A stretch of DNA of 64,000 nt, from NCBI RefSeq assembly GCF_030418305.1, contig NZ_JAUHPX010000002.1, positions 62,001 through 126,000 of the forward strand, read 5' to 3'. Below, piece after piece: positions 54,750 through 63,945 of the stretch (positions are counted from its first letter, which is position 1; each line of letters starts with the position of its first letter). Under the pieces are notes generated by a model that was not told the DNA's origin, searched no databases, and saw only the letters and a program-made list of their open reading frames with translations. This stretch comes from Demequina lignilytica. Its GTDB lineage: Bacteria; Actinomycetota; Actinomycetes; Actinomycetales; Demequinaceae. The translations under genes were made by a program, and so were the position numbers.

Positions 54750-55996
54750 CCGCCGGCGCACGCACCGACGCGGGCGGCCGCTCGCTCTTCGTCACCACGC
54801 GCGGCATCGGGATGACGGCCTCGGCGGCCGCGGTGACGGTGCTCGGCGTCGGCATCGCGTCCCGTCCGCTCGTGCTCGTCGGCGCCGCCATGATCGGAGC
54901 GGTCCTGGTGGCCGTGGCGTGGATCCTCGTCTCCGTCTGGGGTGCGCGGCGCGCGCTGAGCGCGGTCGAGCGCACCGTCAGCCCTCCCACGCTCGCGGTC
55001 GGCGGCCGCGGCGCGGTGGAGGTACGGGTCGGGGCCCATCGCGCGCTCGCCCGCACCCTCGCCCTGCGGGAGCAGGCCGCCTCCGAGCTCACGGGAGACA
55101 CGCCGGTCCGCGCCACGGTCGCGCGGTCCCGCGACGAGATCCGCCTGCGCTACCCGCTCGCGCCCGTGCAGCGTGGGCGCTGGGCGCTCGGCCCCGCGAT
55201 CGCGCGGACTCTTGACCCGTTCGGGCTGGTCGAGGTGGAGCTGGAGATCGGCGGCGCGCACCGGATCGCGGTGTGGCCCGCGGTGGACGACCTCGCGGCG
55301 AGCGCCGGCGACCTCATGGCGGTGTCCGACCGCGCCCACGCGGGCGCGCGCACCCCGGCGACCGACGACGCCGCGCTCCGCGACTACCGCGACGGCGACG
55401 ACCTCCGCCGCATCCACTGGCGCTCCTCGGCGCGACGCGGCGAGCTGCTCGTCCGCTCGGAGGAGCAGCAGGGCCGCACCGAGGCCACCGTGCTCGTGGG
55501 GCTGCCGCCCGACCCCACCGCGCTCGAGTGGGCGATCCGCGCCGCCGCGTCCGTGTCCCTGTCGGTGCTGGACGCCGGGCATCCCGTCAGGCTCATCGCC
55601 GGAGGCGCGACCGCGTCGGCGCACGGCACCGTCGCTCGGGCCGCGGAGACGGCGCGCGCGGCGATCCTCGACGCCATGGTCGACCTGCACGGAGCGCCGA
55701 GCGCGGCAGCGGCGGAGCGCGACGTCGCGACGGGCGCCGAGCTCATCGAGGCGGGTCCGGGCGCGGTGACCGTGGCGATCGTCGAGCCGCTCGGCGCCAC
55801 CGCGCTCGCGGCGCTCGAGCCCCACGGGGACCTCGGACGGGCGTGGGCGCTCGTCCGCGGCTACGACCGCGACCGGCTGCGCGCCCAGCGCACCGCGGAC
55901 GCGCTGCGGGCCGCGGGCTGGCGGGCCGTCGTCACCACCGCCCCGGAGAGCGTGCCGGACGCCTGGTCCCGGCTGCTCGCGGAGGCGCAGCCATGA
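54746..55996 (+). CDS. DUF58 domain membrane protein
   Basis: A 416-residue protein. Two adjacent membrane helices (about residues 22-65) are followed by a soluble part containing the DUF58 signature LRDYRDGDDLRRIHWRSSARRGELLVRSEEQQ near residue 215, related to von Willebrand A-type folds. Partner of MoxR proteins. GTG at 54746 overlaps the moxR stop and its own stop overlaps the next gene, so the three are translated together. Function unknown in detail. Confidence 0.92.
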
Positions 55997-58155
55997 GCCG
56001 GGCGTCGCTGGGAGGAGCCGCGGCGCGCACCTGGGCGACGCCCGCCGTCGCCATCACGGTCGCCCTGTCGCTCGCCGGCGTCGCCGCCCTGCTCGAGCCC
56101 GGCGGCTGGTACCGCACCCCCGCGACCATCCTCGGCGCGACCGCGCTCGTGGTGGTCATCGCGCGGCTCGCGACCAGGCGCGCCTTCGTGCCGACGGCGA
56201 TCGGCGGCCTGGTCGGCGCGTGGCTCGTGCTTCTCGCCTACGTGCCCGCGCCGGACGGCGGCAGGAGCTGGTGGCCGTCGCCCGGCGCGCTCCGCTCGGC
56301 GCGCGACATGGCCGTCGACGCGGTCGGGTACGTCTACGACACGGTCGCGCCCGCCCCCGTGACCGTCCCGCTCGAGGCGCTGCTGGCCACCGCCGCCCTC
56401 GCGCTCTTCCTCGCGGCGGACGCGCTCGCGGTGGGCGCGGGGCTCGCCGCGACCTCCGGGATCCTGCTGCTCGCGCCGTGGATCCCCCCGCTCGCGCTCG
56501 GGGCCGACGTGCCCGTCGGGGCGCTCGTCGGGTGCCTGGCGCTGTGGTTGGCCACGGTGGCGCTCACGCGGCGCTCGACGGGCACGCGCTGGCGCTCGCG
56601 CGCGGCGGACGCCCCTGCGACCGGGGGCGTCGTGCTGGGCGCGGCCTCGCTGGCCGTGCTGCTCGCGGTGGCGATCGCCCCCCTCGCCCCCGGGGTGCCC
56701 GGCTGGGGCGACCTGCCTCGCGCGACCCTGCCGTCCGCGTGGGGTGGGGGCCAGCGCCTCGACCTCGAGATCGACCTGCGCGACTCGCTCACGGCGCGCT
56801 CCGACGAGCCGTTCCTGGTCTACACGTCCGCGTCCGGGCGCGTGCCCGTGCTCCGCGCGTTCTCCCGCGCGGACTTCGACGGCAACGGATGGCGCGTGGA
56901 GACGCCGACGGAGACGGAGCAGCCGTCGGGGCCGCTGTGGCCGCTGCCGTACGCGGGCTGGGTGGGCGACCAGACGCGCTCGTTCACGGTCAGGGTCGGC
57001 GACGTCCGCAACGCCTTCGTCCCCATCCCCGACGCGCCCCGCTCGGTGAGCGCGGCCGCGGGCTGGACGTACGCACCGAGCTCGGACGAGCTGCGGGTCG
57101 GTGAGGGGGACCTGGTCGCCTTCGCGCAGTACAGCGTCAAGTACGCGACCGGCTTCCACACCGAGGAGGCCCTGCGCGCCGCCGAGGCGGCCATCGCGGC
57201 GGGCGGGGACGCGGAGGTCGAGGCACGCTACGTGGCGGTGCCGGACGCCCTCGACCAGGACGGGGTCCGCGCGCTCGCGGAGGAGGTCACCGCAGGCGCG
57301 GCCGACCGCTACGAGATGGCGCGGCAGCTCCAGGACTACCTGAGCGGTGACACGTTCGCGTACCGCACCGACGTCGACTACGACGGCGACGACATGGTGT
57401 CCGCCTTCCTGGAGGACCGCGCCGGATACTGCATCCACTTCGCCACCACCATGGTGATGATGGCGCGCACCCTCGACATCCCCGCGCGCTTCGCCGTCGG
57501 CTTCCTCGGCGGCACGGACACCGGCGGCTCCGAGTTCGTCGTCACGGGAGGCGACGCGCACGCCTGGCCGGAGATCTACTTCCCGGGCCATGGCTGGGTG
57601 CGCTTCGAGCCGACCCCTCCGATCCAGACGGGCGCACCGCCCGAGTACGCCGCCCCGGAGGCCGGCCCCGAGGCCGTGCCCGACGTGCGTGACACGATCC
57701 GGCCCACCGCCGCCCCGTCGACCGCGACCACCTCCCCCAGCGCGACCGCGACCGCGGTGACGGACCCGGTCGCGGAGGACGAGCAGCCGTGGGCGTTCGC
57801 GATCGCGGTCGGCGCGCTCGTGCTGACGGCTCTCGCGCTCGCGGTCGCCGCGGCGCGCCTGGCGGCGCGGCGCCGGGTCCTCGACCCCGAGCGCGCGTGG
57901 CAGTCGGCGCTGCGGGCGGTGGACGGCGGCGCGACCGCGAGGGCGCAGACCCCCGCGGAGGCGAGGGAGACCCCCACTCTCGCGCAGGACGAGTGGACCG
58001 ACGATGAGCGGGAGGCCTGGAGGCGCCTCGCGGCCGCGGTCGAGGATCACCGGTACGCGCCGGGAGGCAGCACGGCGACGCCCGAGGAGCTCGGGATGTG
58101 GGTGGCCGCGATCAGGCGGGCCGGGCGGCGCACGCCGCGTCGCGGCTCGCGATGA
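55993..58155 (+). CDS. TgpA-like membrane transglutaminase
   Basis: A 720-residue protein. Several membrane helices (about residues 15-235) precede an extracytoplasmic transglutaminase core with Cys480 in GYCIHFATTMVMMAR and His523 in GDAHAWPEIYF; the third position is FEPTP, with Glu where many enzymes have Asp. A Pro/Thr-rich linker, one further helix (about 597-620) and a C-terminal cytoplasmic DUF4129-like region (REAWRRLAAAVEDHRYAP) follow. Third gene of the MoxR-DUF58-TgpA operon. Confidence 0.92.
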   Translation: MSRASLGGAAARTWATPAVAITVALSLAGVAALLEPGGWYRTPATILGATALVVVIARLATRRAFVPTAIGGLVGAWLVLLAYVPAPDGGRSWWPSPGALRSARDMAVDAVGYVYDTVAPAPVTVPLEALLATAALALFLAADALAVGAGLAATSGILLLAPWIPPLALGADVPVGALVGCLALWLATVALTRRSTGTRWRSRAADAPATGGVVLGAASLAVLLAVAIAPLAPGVPGWGDLPRATLPSAWGGGQRLDLEIDLRDSLTARSDEPFLVYTSASGRVPVLRAFSRADFDGNGWRVETPTETEQPSGPLWPLPYAGWVGDQTRSFTVRVGDVRNAFVPIPDAPRSVSAAAGWTYAPSSDELRVGEGDLVAFAQYSVKYATGFHTEEALRAAEAAIAAGGDAEVEARYVAVPDALDQDGVRALAEEVTAGAADRYEMARQLQDYLSGDTFAYRTDVDYDGDDMVSAFLEDRAGYCIHFATTMVMMARTLDIPARFAVGFLGGTDTGGSEFVVTGGDAHAWPEIYFPGHGWVRFEPTPPIQTGAPPEYAAPEAGPEAVPDVRDTIRPTAAPSTATTSPSATATAVTDPVAEDEQPWAFAIAVGALVLTALALAVAAARLAARRRVLDPERAWQSALRAVDGGATARAQTPAEARETPTLAQDEWTDDEREAWRRLAAAVEDHRYAPGGSTATPEELGMWVAAIRRAGRRTPRRGSR

Positions 58156-58161
58156 CGAGCG

Positions 58162-58548
58162 TCAGATCTCGCCCTGCTCGCGGCGCTTGTCGAAGCGCTG
58201 CTCCATCCGGTTCATGAAGCTGGTGTCGCCCTTGCGGCGGCTGCCCTTCGCCTTGGCGGCCTGCGCTCCACCGGCTCCGGTGCCGGCGGCGGCGTGAGGA
58301 CGGGGCGCGAGCAGCGCCCACACGGCGGCGGCGAGCATGACGGCGAAGCCGAGGACGCCGACCAGCATCAGCTGGGTCACCGCGCCGACCACCACGACGG
58401 CGAGGCCCACGAGCACGCCGAGACCGGCCCACACGTAGCGGCTGCGCGGACGCGAGGCACGCGCCATCGCGGAACCGAGCTTCGGATCGGAGCCGAGGTC
58501 CCGTTCCATCTGCTCGAGCACGCGCTGCTCGTACTCAGACAGCGGCAT
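58162..58548 (-). CDS. DUF3040 family membrane protein
   Basis: A 128-residue protein common in actinobacteria near mraZ. It begins with the conserved MPLSEYEQRVLEQMERDLGSDP, then two membrane helices (about residues 40-82) and a basic C-terminal tail. Function unknown. It is convergent with the transglutaminase gene, seven bases away. Normal length. Confidence 0.9.
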   Translation of the reverse strand: MPLSEYEQRVLEQMERDLGSDPKLGSAMARASRPRSRYVWAGLGVLVGLAVVVVGAVTQLMLVGVLGFAVMLAAAVWALLAPRPHAAAGTGAGGAQAAKAKGSRRKGDTSFMNRMEQRFDKRREQGEI

Positions 58549-58629
58549 GGCGACTCCCTTCGGTGAACCGTGTCCACCAGTCTATCGGCCCGGCGGCGTG
58601 CGCACCACGGGCGGTCTAGGGTTGTTCTC

Positions 58630-59409
58630 GTGGCCCGCCGTCAACCCGCCCGGATCGCTGCGGACGTCCCTCGCGGGGAGCCCATCGCGATCGCGACCGG
58701 CACGGTGGAGCTGCGAGACGACCCCGACGGTTCAACGAGCGTATGGGTCAACGGAGTTCCCAGCTCGAGCATGCATCCGGACCCGGACCACCTCGACTTC
58801 GAGTACATGCGCCACCTGGCGGCGGCGGTACGCGCCTGGGGCCCGCCGCCGCGCATGCTCGCGCTCCACGTGGGCGCGGCGGCGTGCACCCTCCCCCGGC
58901 ACCTCGCGCACCGCTATCCCGACTCCGGGCACATCGCCGTCGATGTCGACACGACCCTCCCCGAGCTGGTCCGCACCTGGTGGGACCTGCCGCGAGCGCC
59001 GCGCCTGCGGATCCGGGCCCAGGACGGGCTCGACGCCGTGGCCTCGCGACGCGAGCACAGCCTCGACCTGGTGGTCCGCGACGCGTTCGCCGGCGACGAG
59101 ACCCCCACGCACCTCGCGGGCACGGACTGGTGGGCCGCCGCCGCGCGCGCGATCCGTCCCGGCGGGCTGGTGCTCGCCAACGTCGGGACGCGGCCCGGGT
59201 CGCGGGCGGCGGCGGCCGACGCGGCGGCCGCGCGCGCGGCCCTTCCCGTCGCCGTCGCCATCGGCGAGCACGCGGTGCTCAAGGGACGTCGGCGCGGGAA
59301 CGTGGTGCTCGCCGCGGCTCACGGCCCGGAGGTCGACATCGACGCGCTGCGCCGCTACGCCGCCTCCGCTCCCCTGCCCACCGGCGTCGATCCCGGCTGG
59401 GCCGGTTGA
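58630..59409 (+). CDS. Spermidine-synthase-like methyltransferase-fold protein
   Basis: A 259-residue Rossmann protein. MLALHVGAAACTLPRHLAHRYPDSGHIAVDVDTTLPELVRTWW gives the nucleotide/aminopropyl-donor binding region and DAFAGDETPTHLAG the catalytic loop typical of spermidine-synthase relatives. The aspartate layout of true SpeE is only partly kept, so the substrate is uncertain. The GTG at 58630 is chosen because family members begin near here. The gap 59410-59440 beyond it contains a GGACGATGCGG copy. Confidence 0.82.
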   Translation: MARRQPARIAADVPRGEPIAIATGTVELRDDPDGSTSVWVNGVPSSSMHPDPDHLDFEYMRHLAAAVRAWGPPPRMLALHVGAAACTLPRHLAHRYPDSGHIAVDVDTTLPELVRTWWDLPRAPRLRIRAQDGLDAVASRREHSLDLVVRDAFAGDETPTHLAGTDWWAAAARAIRPGGLVLANVGTRPGSRAAAADAAAARAALPVAVAIGEHAVLKGRRRGNVVLAAAHGPEVDIDALRRYAASAPLPTGVDPGWAG

Positions 59410-59440
59410 CGGCCGCGTCGCCGCATCGTCCCGGACGCGA

Positions 59441-59474
59441 CGAAGGCCGCCGCCCCGGAGGGCGACGGCCTTCG
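59441..59474 (-). terminator. Terminator of the cold-shock gene
   Basis: On the minus strand CGAAGGCCGTCGCC pairs with GGCGGCGGCCTTCG (14 pairs, one U-G) around a 6-base loop, 17 bases beyond the cspA stop, followed by TCGCGTCC. It also faces the end of the convergent gene at 59409 and could serve both. Confidence 0.8.
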
Positions 59475-59491
59475 CTCACGAGATCGTGAGA

Positions 59492-59695
59492 TCAGAGGGG
59501 GCGAACCTGCTCCGCCTGCGGACCCTTGGGGCCGTTGGTGACCTCGAACTCGACGCGCTGCGCCTCCTCGAGGGTCTTGTAGCCGTCGGTCTCGATCGCC
59601 GAGTAGTGGACGAACACGTCCGCGCCGCCACCGTCCTGCGCGATGAAGCCGTAGCCCTTCTCCGAGTTGAACCACTTCACAGAACCCTGTGCCAT
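59492..59695 (-). CDS. cspA: Cold-shock protein (CspA family)
   Basis: A 67-residue OB-fold RNA chaperone. It begins [18 protein letters not shown], with RNP1 in KGYGFI and RNP2 in VFVHYSAI. It binds single-stranded nucleic acid and helps translation in the cold or general growth. AAGGAAG precedes the ATG by six bases. A long leader of more than 100 bases probably precedes it, as in other cold-shock genes. Confidence 0.97.
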   Translation of the reverse strand: MAQGSVKWFNSEKGYGFIAQDGGGADVFVHYSAIETDGYKTLEEAQRVEFEVTNGPKGPQAEQVRPL

Positions 59696-59790
59696 GCCTG
59701 TCTTCCTTGCCTTGAATGCCCTCGACGGGAAGGCCGCGCACCGTGCCGGCCTTGTCGCCGCAATGCCGCGTTCCTGGCCAGGTCAGACAG

Positions 59791-59814
59791 GTTCTTGCAC
59801 ACTACGTTCTTGCA
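59791..59814. repeat. Direct repeat upstream of cspA
   Basis: GTTCTTGCA occurs twice at a 15-base step (59791-59799 and 59806-59814), about 100 bases before the cspA start, in the gap between cspA and the PAC2 gene. In minus-strand reading it is TGCAAGAAC twice. It could be a regulator site or part of the promoter. Just inside it, CCTGGCCAGG (59773-59782) is a perfect palindrome. Confidence 0.45.
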
Positions 59815-59837
59815 ACCTGCCCCTAGTGTGTCAGACG

Positions 59838-60764
59838 TCAGGCTCCCGTAGGGGGATCGCGGCGTTCCTGAGCCAAGAATTTCTCGAATTCGGCCGCGAT
59901 CTCGTCCGCCGAGGGCAGCTCGCCGTCGTCGATCGGCAGACCCCGACCGCGCGCCTCGTGGAACGCGTCGTACTGGTTCTCGAGCGCGTCGACCAGCGCC
60001 TGCACCTCCTCGGACTCGCCGAGCTGGCGCGCAATCTCCTCGTCGGCCCGCGCGGCGTCGGGGTCCAGGTCCTCGCGCGCGAGCGCCAGCCCTGCGACCG
60101 CCTCGAGGCTCGCCAGCGCCCGCTGCGCCGCCTGCGGGTAGCTCGACTGGGCGAGGTAGTGCGGCACGTGCACCGCGATGTTGACCATCGCGAGGCCCCA
60201 CTGCCCGAAGCGGTACTCGAGGAGGTTCTGCGCGGAGGCCGGCACCGTGACGGTGCCGAACATCGACGGGGTGTCGGGCAGCAGCTCCTGATCGGTGCCG
60301 TGGAGGGTCGCCGTGAGCGGGCGCGTGTGCGGCACCGCCATCGGGATCCCGTGCGACCCCGCCACCAGGTCGACGCCCAGCCGCTCGACCGCCTCGCGGA
60401 CCGCGGCGATGTAGCGCTCCCAGAGGATGTCCGGCTCGAAGCCGTGCAGCAGCAGGAACGGGGTGCCCTCGACGTCGCGCAGCATGTCGAGCTCGAGGTG
60501 GGGCTCGTCGTACGACGTCCACTGGTTGACGGAGAAGGTCATCTCGGGCCGGCGCGAGCGGTAGTCGAGCAGCCGGTCGATGTCGAACGTCGCGACCCTC
60601 ACGGGCTCGCTGAGCTCGAGCAGATGATCGCTCACGAGCAGGCCGGCCCGCCCGGCGTCGATGAAGCCGCGCAGGGAGTGCACGAGCACGCCGCCGTCCT
60701 CCGGAGCCGCGTCCGCCCATGCGCGCACGCCGTCCGGGTCCCAGGTCACCAGAGGTCCGTCCAT
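59838..60764 (-). CDS. PAC2 family protein
   Basis: A 308-residue soluble protein of the PAC2 family, related to proteasome-assembly chaperones and common in actinobacteria. Recognisable stretches: VLVHSLRGFIDAGRAG, FDIDRLLDYRSRRPEM, LLLHGFEPDILW, and VAGSHGIPMAVPHTRP; the C-terminal 60 residues are acidic helices. ATG at 60764 has GGAG six bases before it; an ATG at 60776 would add four residues but has no spaced ribosome site. Molecular role unknown. Confidence 0.86.
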   Translation of the reverse strand: MDGPLVTWDPDGVRAWADAAPEDGGVLVHSLRGFIDAGRAGLLVSDHLLELSEPVRVATFDIDRLLDYRSRRPEMTFSVNQWTSYDEPHLELDMLRDVEGTPFLLLHGFEPDILWERYIAAVREAVERLGVDLVAGSHGIPMAVPHTRPLTATLHGTDQELLPDTPSMFGTVTVPASAQNLLEYRFGQWGLAMVNIAVHVPHYLAQSSYPQAAQRALASLEAVAGLALAREDLDPDAARADEEIARQLGESEEVQALVDALENQYDAFHEARGRGLPIDDGELPSADEIAAEFEKFLAQERRDPPTGA

Positions 60765-60844
60765 GATGTGCTCCATCCTCCCACCGGGTCGCGATCATGA
60801 GCGCGGTTCTCGCTAGACGCGAAACGACATCCCGGCGCGGGCGC

Positions 60845-60874
60845 TTCCGACCACCCCTCCGGTGGGGCGATAAT
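60845..60874 (+). promoter_or_regulatory. Candidate promoter of the helicase gene
   Basis: TTCCGA (60845-60850) and GATAAT (60869-60874) are spaced by 18 bases, with the -10 closely matching consensus, 47 bases before the gene start. Between them CCACC and GGTGG form a short inverted repeat around CCTCC. I did not find the longer inverted repeat described as the rifamycin-associated element. Confidence 0.5.
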
Positions 60875-60920
60875 GGGTGACTGCCTGCGCGGGAGAAGCG
60901 GGCAGCGAAGGGGTGGGCGT

Positions 60921-63116
60921 ATGTCGAACGAGCGAGGACTGACGGCGGAGCGCGGCGGCCTGACGGCCGAGCAGGAGGTCGTGGACGGCCTGTACTCGAG
61001 GCTCGACGACCTGCGCGGCGAGGCCGAGCAGCGGCTCGCCGCGATCCGCCGCGAGGGCCCCTCGGGCTCCCCCCAGAACCGCTCCGAGCGCGACGCGTTC
61101 GCCACGCTCTACGAGGACCGCATCGCCCAGCTGGACGCGGTGGAGGACCGCCTCTGCTTCGGTCGTCTCGACCTGCGCGACGGCGAGCACTTCTACGTCG
61201 GCCGCATCGGCCTGTCCGACGCCGAGCATGTCCCGCTGCTCACGGACTGGCGCGCCCCCGCCGCCCGCGCGTTCTACTCCGCGACCGCCGCGAACCCCGG
61301 CCCGGTGGTGAACCGCCGCCACCTCACGACCTCCGGGCGGCGGGTGACCGCGGTCGAGGACGACGTGCTGGACGTCGACGCCCTGCGCGAGATGGGCGCG
61401 GACACGGCCCTCGCGGGCGAGGGCGCGCTGCTCGCGGCGCTCGGCGCGCGCCGCACCGGCCGCATGGGCGACATCGTCGCGACCATCCAGGCCGAGCAGG
61501 ACGCCGTGATCCGCGCCCCCATGACCGGCGCGCTCGTGGTGCAGGGCGGTCCCGGCTCGGGGAAGACCGCCGTCGCCCTCCACCGCGCCGCCTACCTGCT
61601 CTACCACCACCGCGAGCAGCTCGAGTCGAAGGGCGTGCTGCTGATCGGCCCGTCGCGCACCTTCCTGCGCTACATCGACCACGTGCTGCCGTCGCTGGGC
61701 GAGACCGGCGCCGTGTCCACCACGCTGGCCGGGCTCGTGCCCGGCGTCGACGCGAGCGCCGTCGAGGACGACCGCGTCGCGCAGATCAAGGGCCGCACCG
61801 AGATGGCCGCTGTGGTCGCGGCCGCGGTGAAGGAGCGCCAGCGGCTGCCGCGTGCCGACAGGACCATCCGCATCGACGGGCGCACCGTGACCATCCGCCG
61901 CTCCGACATCCGCGACGCGCAGGCGAAGGCCCGCCGCGACGGCCGGCCCCACAACGAGGCGCGGGCCGTGTTCGCCAAGGAGATGATCACCCGGCTCACC
62001 CGGCAGCTGATGGAGCAGCTCGACCACACGTTCGGCGACGAGGACCGGATCGAGCTCGAGCGCGACGTGCGCGACGACCGCAACATCCGCATCGCGATCA
62101 ACCTGTGCTGGCTGCCCGTCACCCCCGAGCAGCTGCTCCGCGACCTCTACTCGAAGCCGCACCTGCTCGACCACGCGGCCCGCGGGCTCACACCCGACGA
62201 GCGGGACCTGCTGCTGCGGCCCCCGCACGCGCCGTTCACCGACGCGGACGTGCCGCTGCTGGACGAGGCGGCGGAGCTGCTCGGCGAGATGCCCGGCGGT
62301 CGACGGCGCCGGTCCGACGAGCCGTCCGCCGAGGAGATCCAGTACGCGAAGGACGTGCTCGACACGTTCGGCGACGGCGGCATGGTCACCGCCGAGAGCC
62401 TCGCGGCCCGCATGAAGGGCGGCACGGCCCGGCTCAGCGTCGCCGAGCGCGCCCGCGGCGACCGCACGTGGACCTACGGGCACGTCGTGGTCGACGAGGC
62501 CCAGGAGCTCAGCCCCATGGCGTGGCGGATGCTGCTGCGCCGATGCCCGACGCGGTCCTTCACGATCGTGGGCGACGTCGCGCAGACCACGGCGTCTGCG
62601 GGCACACGGTGGTGGCCCGAGACGATGGACCCGCTGTTCCAGAGCTCGTGGGAGCTGCGCGAGCTCACCATCTCCTACCGCATCCCGGCCGCCGTGGCGG
62701 CGGCCGCTCAGGGCTTCGCCAAGCGCGCGGGGCTGCCGGTCAGCGAGCTGAGCGCCGCGAGGGAGCTGGACGATGCGGTGGGCATCACGTCGCTGAGGAG
62801 GACGGACGATGCGGTGAGCGCCGCCGCCGGGCTCGCGCGCGAGCACGCGGAGGGCTTCGCGGACGCCGCCGGCGGGCTGGTCGCGGTGATCGCTCCGGAG
62901 CGGCTGGTCGCCGCGACGCGGGCGGCCGTGGCGGGCACGGAGATCGAGGTGTGCACGGCGCGCGAGTCGAAGGGGCTCGAGTTCGACGTCGCGGTCGTGG
63001 TGGAGCCGGCCGCGATCGCCGTCCGTCCCGGGGACCTGTACGTCGCCCTCACCCGGCCGACGCGGCGCCTCGAGGTGGTCCACGCCGAGCCTCTGCCGCC
63101 CGGCCTGGCCGGCTGA
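60921..63116 (+). CDS. helD: HelD/HelR-type RNA polymerase-associated helicase
   Basis: A 731-residue superfamily 1 protein. The N-terminal coiled region (EQEVVDGLYSRLDDLRGEAEQRL) and LTDWRAPAARAFYSAT are typical of HelD, followed by Walker A VVQGGPGSGKTAVALHRAAYLLY (about residue 210) and motif II VVDEAQELSPMAW; the end has ESKGLEFDVAVVVEP and YVALTRPTRRLEVVH. HelD proteins rescue stalled RNA polymerase, and the actinobacterial HelR type can displace rifamycins. ATG at 60921 with GAAGGGG before it. Confidence 0.9.
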   Translation: MSNERGLTAERGGLTAEQEVVDGLYSRLDDLRGEAEQRLAAIRREGPSGSPQNRSERDAFATLYEDRIAQLDAVEDRLCFGRLDLRDGEHFYVGRIGLSDAEHVPLLTDWRAPAARAFYSATAANPGPVVNRRHLTTSGRRVTAVEDDVLDVDALREMGADTALAGEGALLAALGARRTGRMGDIVATIQAEQDAVIRAPMTGALVVQGGPGSGKTAVALHRAAYLLYHHREQLESKGVLLIGPSRTFLRYIDHVLPSLGETGAVSTTLAGLVPGVDASAVEDDRVAQIKGRTEMAAVVAAAVKERQRLPRADRTIRIDGRTVTIRRSDIRDAQAKARRDGRPHNEARAVFAKEMITRLTRQLMEQLDHTFGDEDRIELERDVRDDRNIRIAINLCWLPVTPEQLLRDLYSKPHLLDHAARGLTPDERDLLLRPPHAPFTDADVPLLDEAAELLGEMPGGRRRRSDEPSAEEIQYAKDVLDTFGDGGMVTAESLAARMKGGTARLSVAERARGDRTWTYGHVVVDEAQELSPMAWRMLLRRCPTRSFTIVGDVAQTTASAGTRWWPETMDPLFQSSWELRELTISYRIPAAVAAAAQGFAKRAGLPVSELSAARELDDAVGITSLRRTDDAVSAAAGLAREHAEGFADAAGGLVAVIAPERLVAATRAAVAGTEIEVCTARESKGLEFDVAVVVEPAAIAVRPGDLYVALTRPTRRLEVVHAEPLPPGLAG

Positions 63117-63132
63117 CGTCTCGCGCGGCGGG

Positions 63133-63945
63133 TCAGCCCGGCTCGCACCCCCCGGCACCGGCGATCGCGAGCCCCTGGAGGTCCCCCGGTCCCCAGTCGA
63201 GGAGCCTCAGGTTCGACTCGTGCATGAGCTCGTGCGTGTCGAGCACGTGCGCGAGGCCCACCACATGGCCGAGCTCGTGCGCGATCACCGCCTCCGCCAG
63301 CGCCGCTCCCCCGTCGGGATCCGCGAGGATCGCGGCGAGGTCCTCGAAGTCGAGGATCAGGACGCCGGCCCGCAGGTAGCGGTCCGCTCCGTACGCACCG
63401 GGCACCGCGCTGGAGCCGCCGAGGCCCGTGACGGAGCCCGCGAGAGACGGGTTCTGCGTCTCGTTCTGGAACCCGATGACCAGCGGGGCGTACCCGCCGT
63501 CGTACCGGTCCTGGATCACGTCCCGCGAGAACGAGGCGGGCTCGGTGGTGGTGCCGAGGTAGTCGAACCGGAGCCCGGTGGCCTCCTGCACGCGCGCGAT
63601 CGCGTCGTGCACGAGCGGCTCCGCACCGTCGGGCATGAGCGTCAGGTTCAGGGTCCACTCCACCGGGCGGCACGGATCGAAGCGGACCGGGCCGCCGCCC
63701 GCGCCCTCCGACGGGAACAGGAAGTCGTACGAACCCGAGGTCGCCACCGGCACCTCGGGCAGGAGGCGCTCGGCGGGACCGTCGGCGACGGGGATGCGCG
63801 CGTCTCCCGTGGACGTCTCGAGCACGTTGCGCGGCGTCCCCCAGTGCGTCACGTCCGACCATTCGACGCCGCGCCACCACGCGCCGGCCACCAGGACCGC
63901 GACGCACGCCGCGACCGCGATGAGGATCCGCGAGCCCGACGACAT
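63133..63945 (-). CDS. Secreted matrixin-like zinc metalloprotease
   Basis: A 270-residue exported protein. An N-terminal hydrophobic helix (residues 6-24) acts as signal or anchor. The catalytic zinc motif is HELGHVVGLAH with His223, Glu224, His227 and His233, the metzincin form, followed by a candidate Met-turn (HELMHES). Before it lies RFDPCRPVEWTLNL, common in actinobacterial matrixin-like proteases. Two cysteines, Cys in DPCRP and near the C-terminus (GGCEPG), may pair. Substrate unknown. Convergent with the helicase gene. Confidence 0.85.
   Translation of the reverse strand: MSSGSRILIAVAACVAVLVAGAWWRGVEWSDVTHWGTPRNVLETSTGDARIPVADGPAERLLPEVPVATSGSYDFLFPSEGAGGGPVRFDPCRPVEWTLNLTLMPDGAEPLVHDAIARVQEATGLRFDYLGTTTEPASFSRDVIQDRYDGGYAPLVIGFQNETQNPSLAGSVTGLGGSSAVPGAYGADRYLRAGVLILDFEDLAAILADPDGGAALAEAVIAHELGHVVGLAHVLDTHELMHESNLRLLDWGPGDLQGLAIAGAGGCEPG

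Noticed and set aside
59837..59870. Extra small gene before cspA
   Set aside because: The frames in 59696-59837 lack a ribosome site and a sensible protein; the region is better explained as the cspA leader and promoter.
60780..60920. Rifamycin-associated element upstream of the helicase
   Set aside because: Only a five-base inverted repeat (CCACC/GGTGG) is present; the long conserved inverted repeat is not seen.
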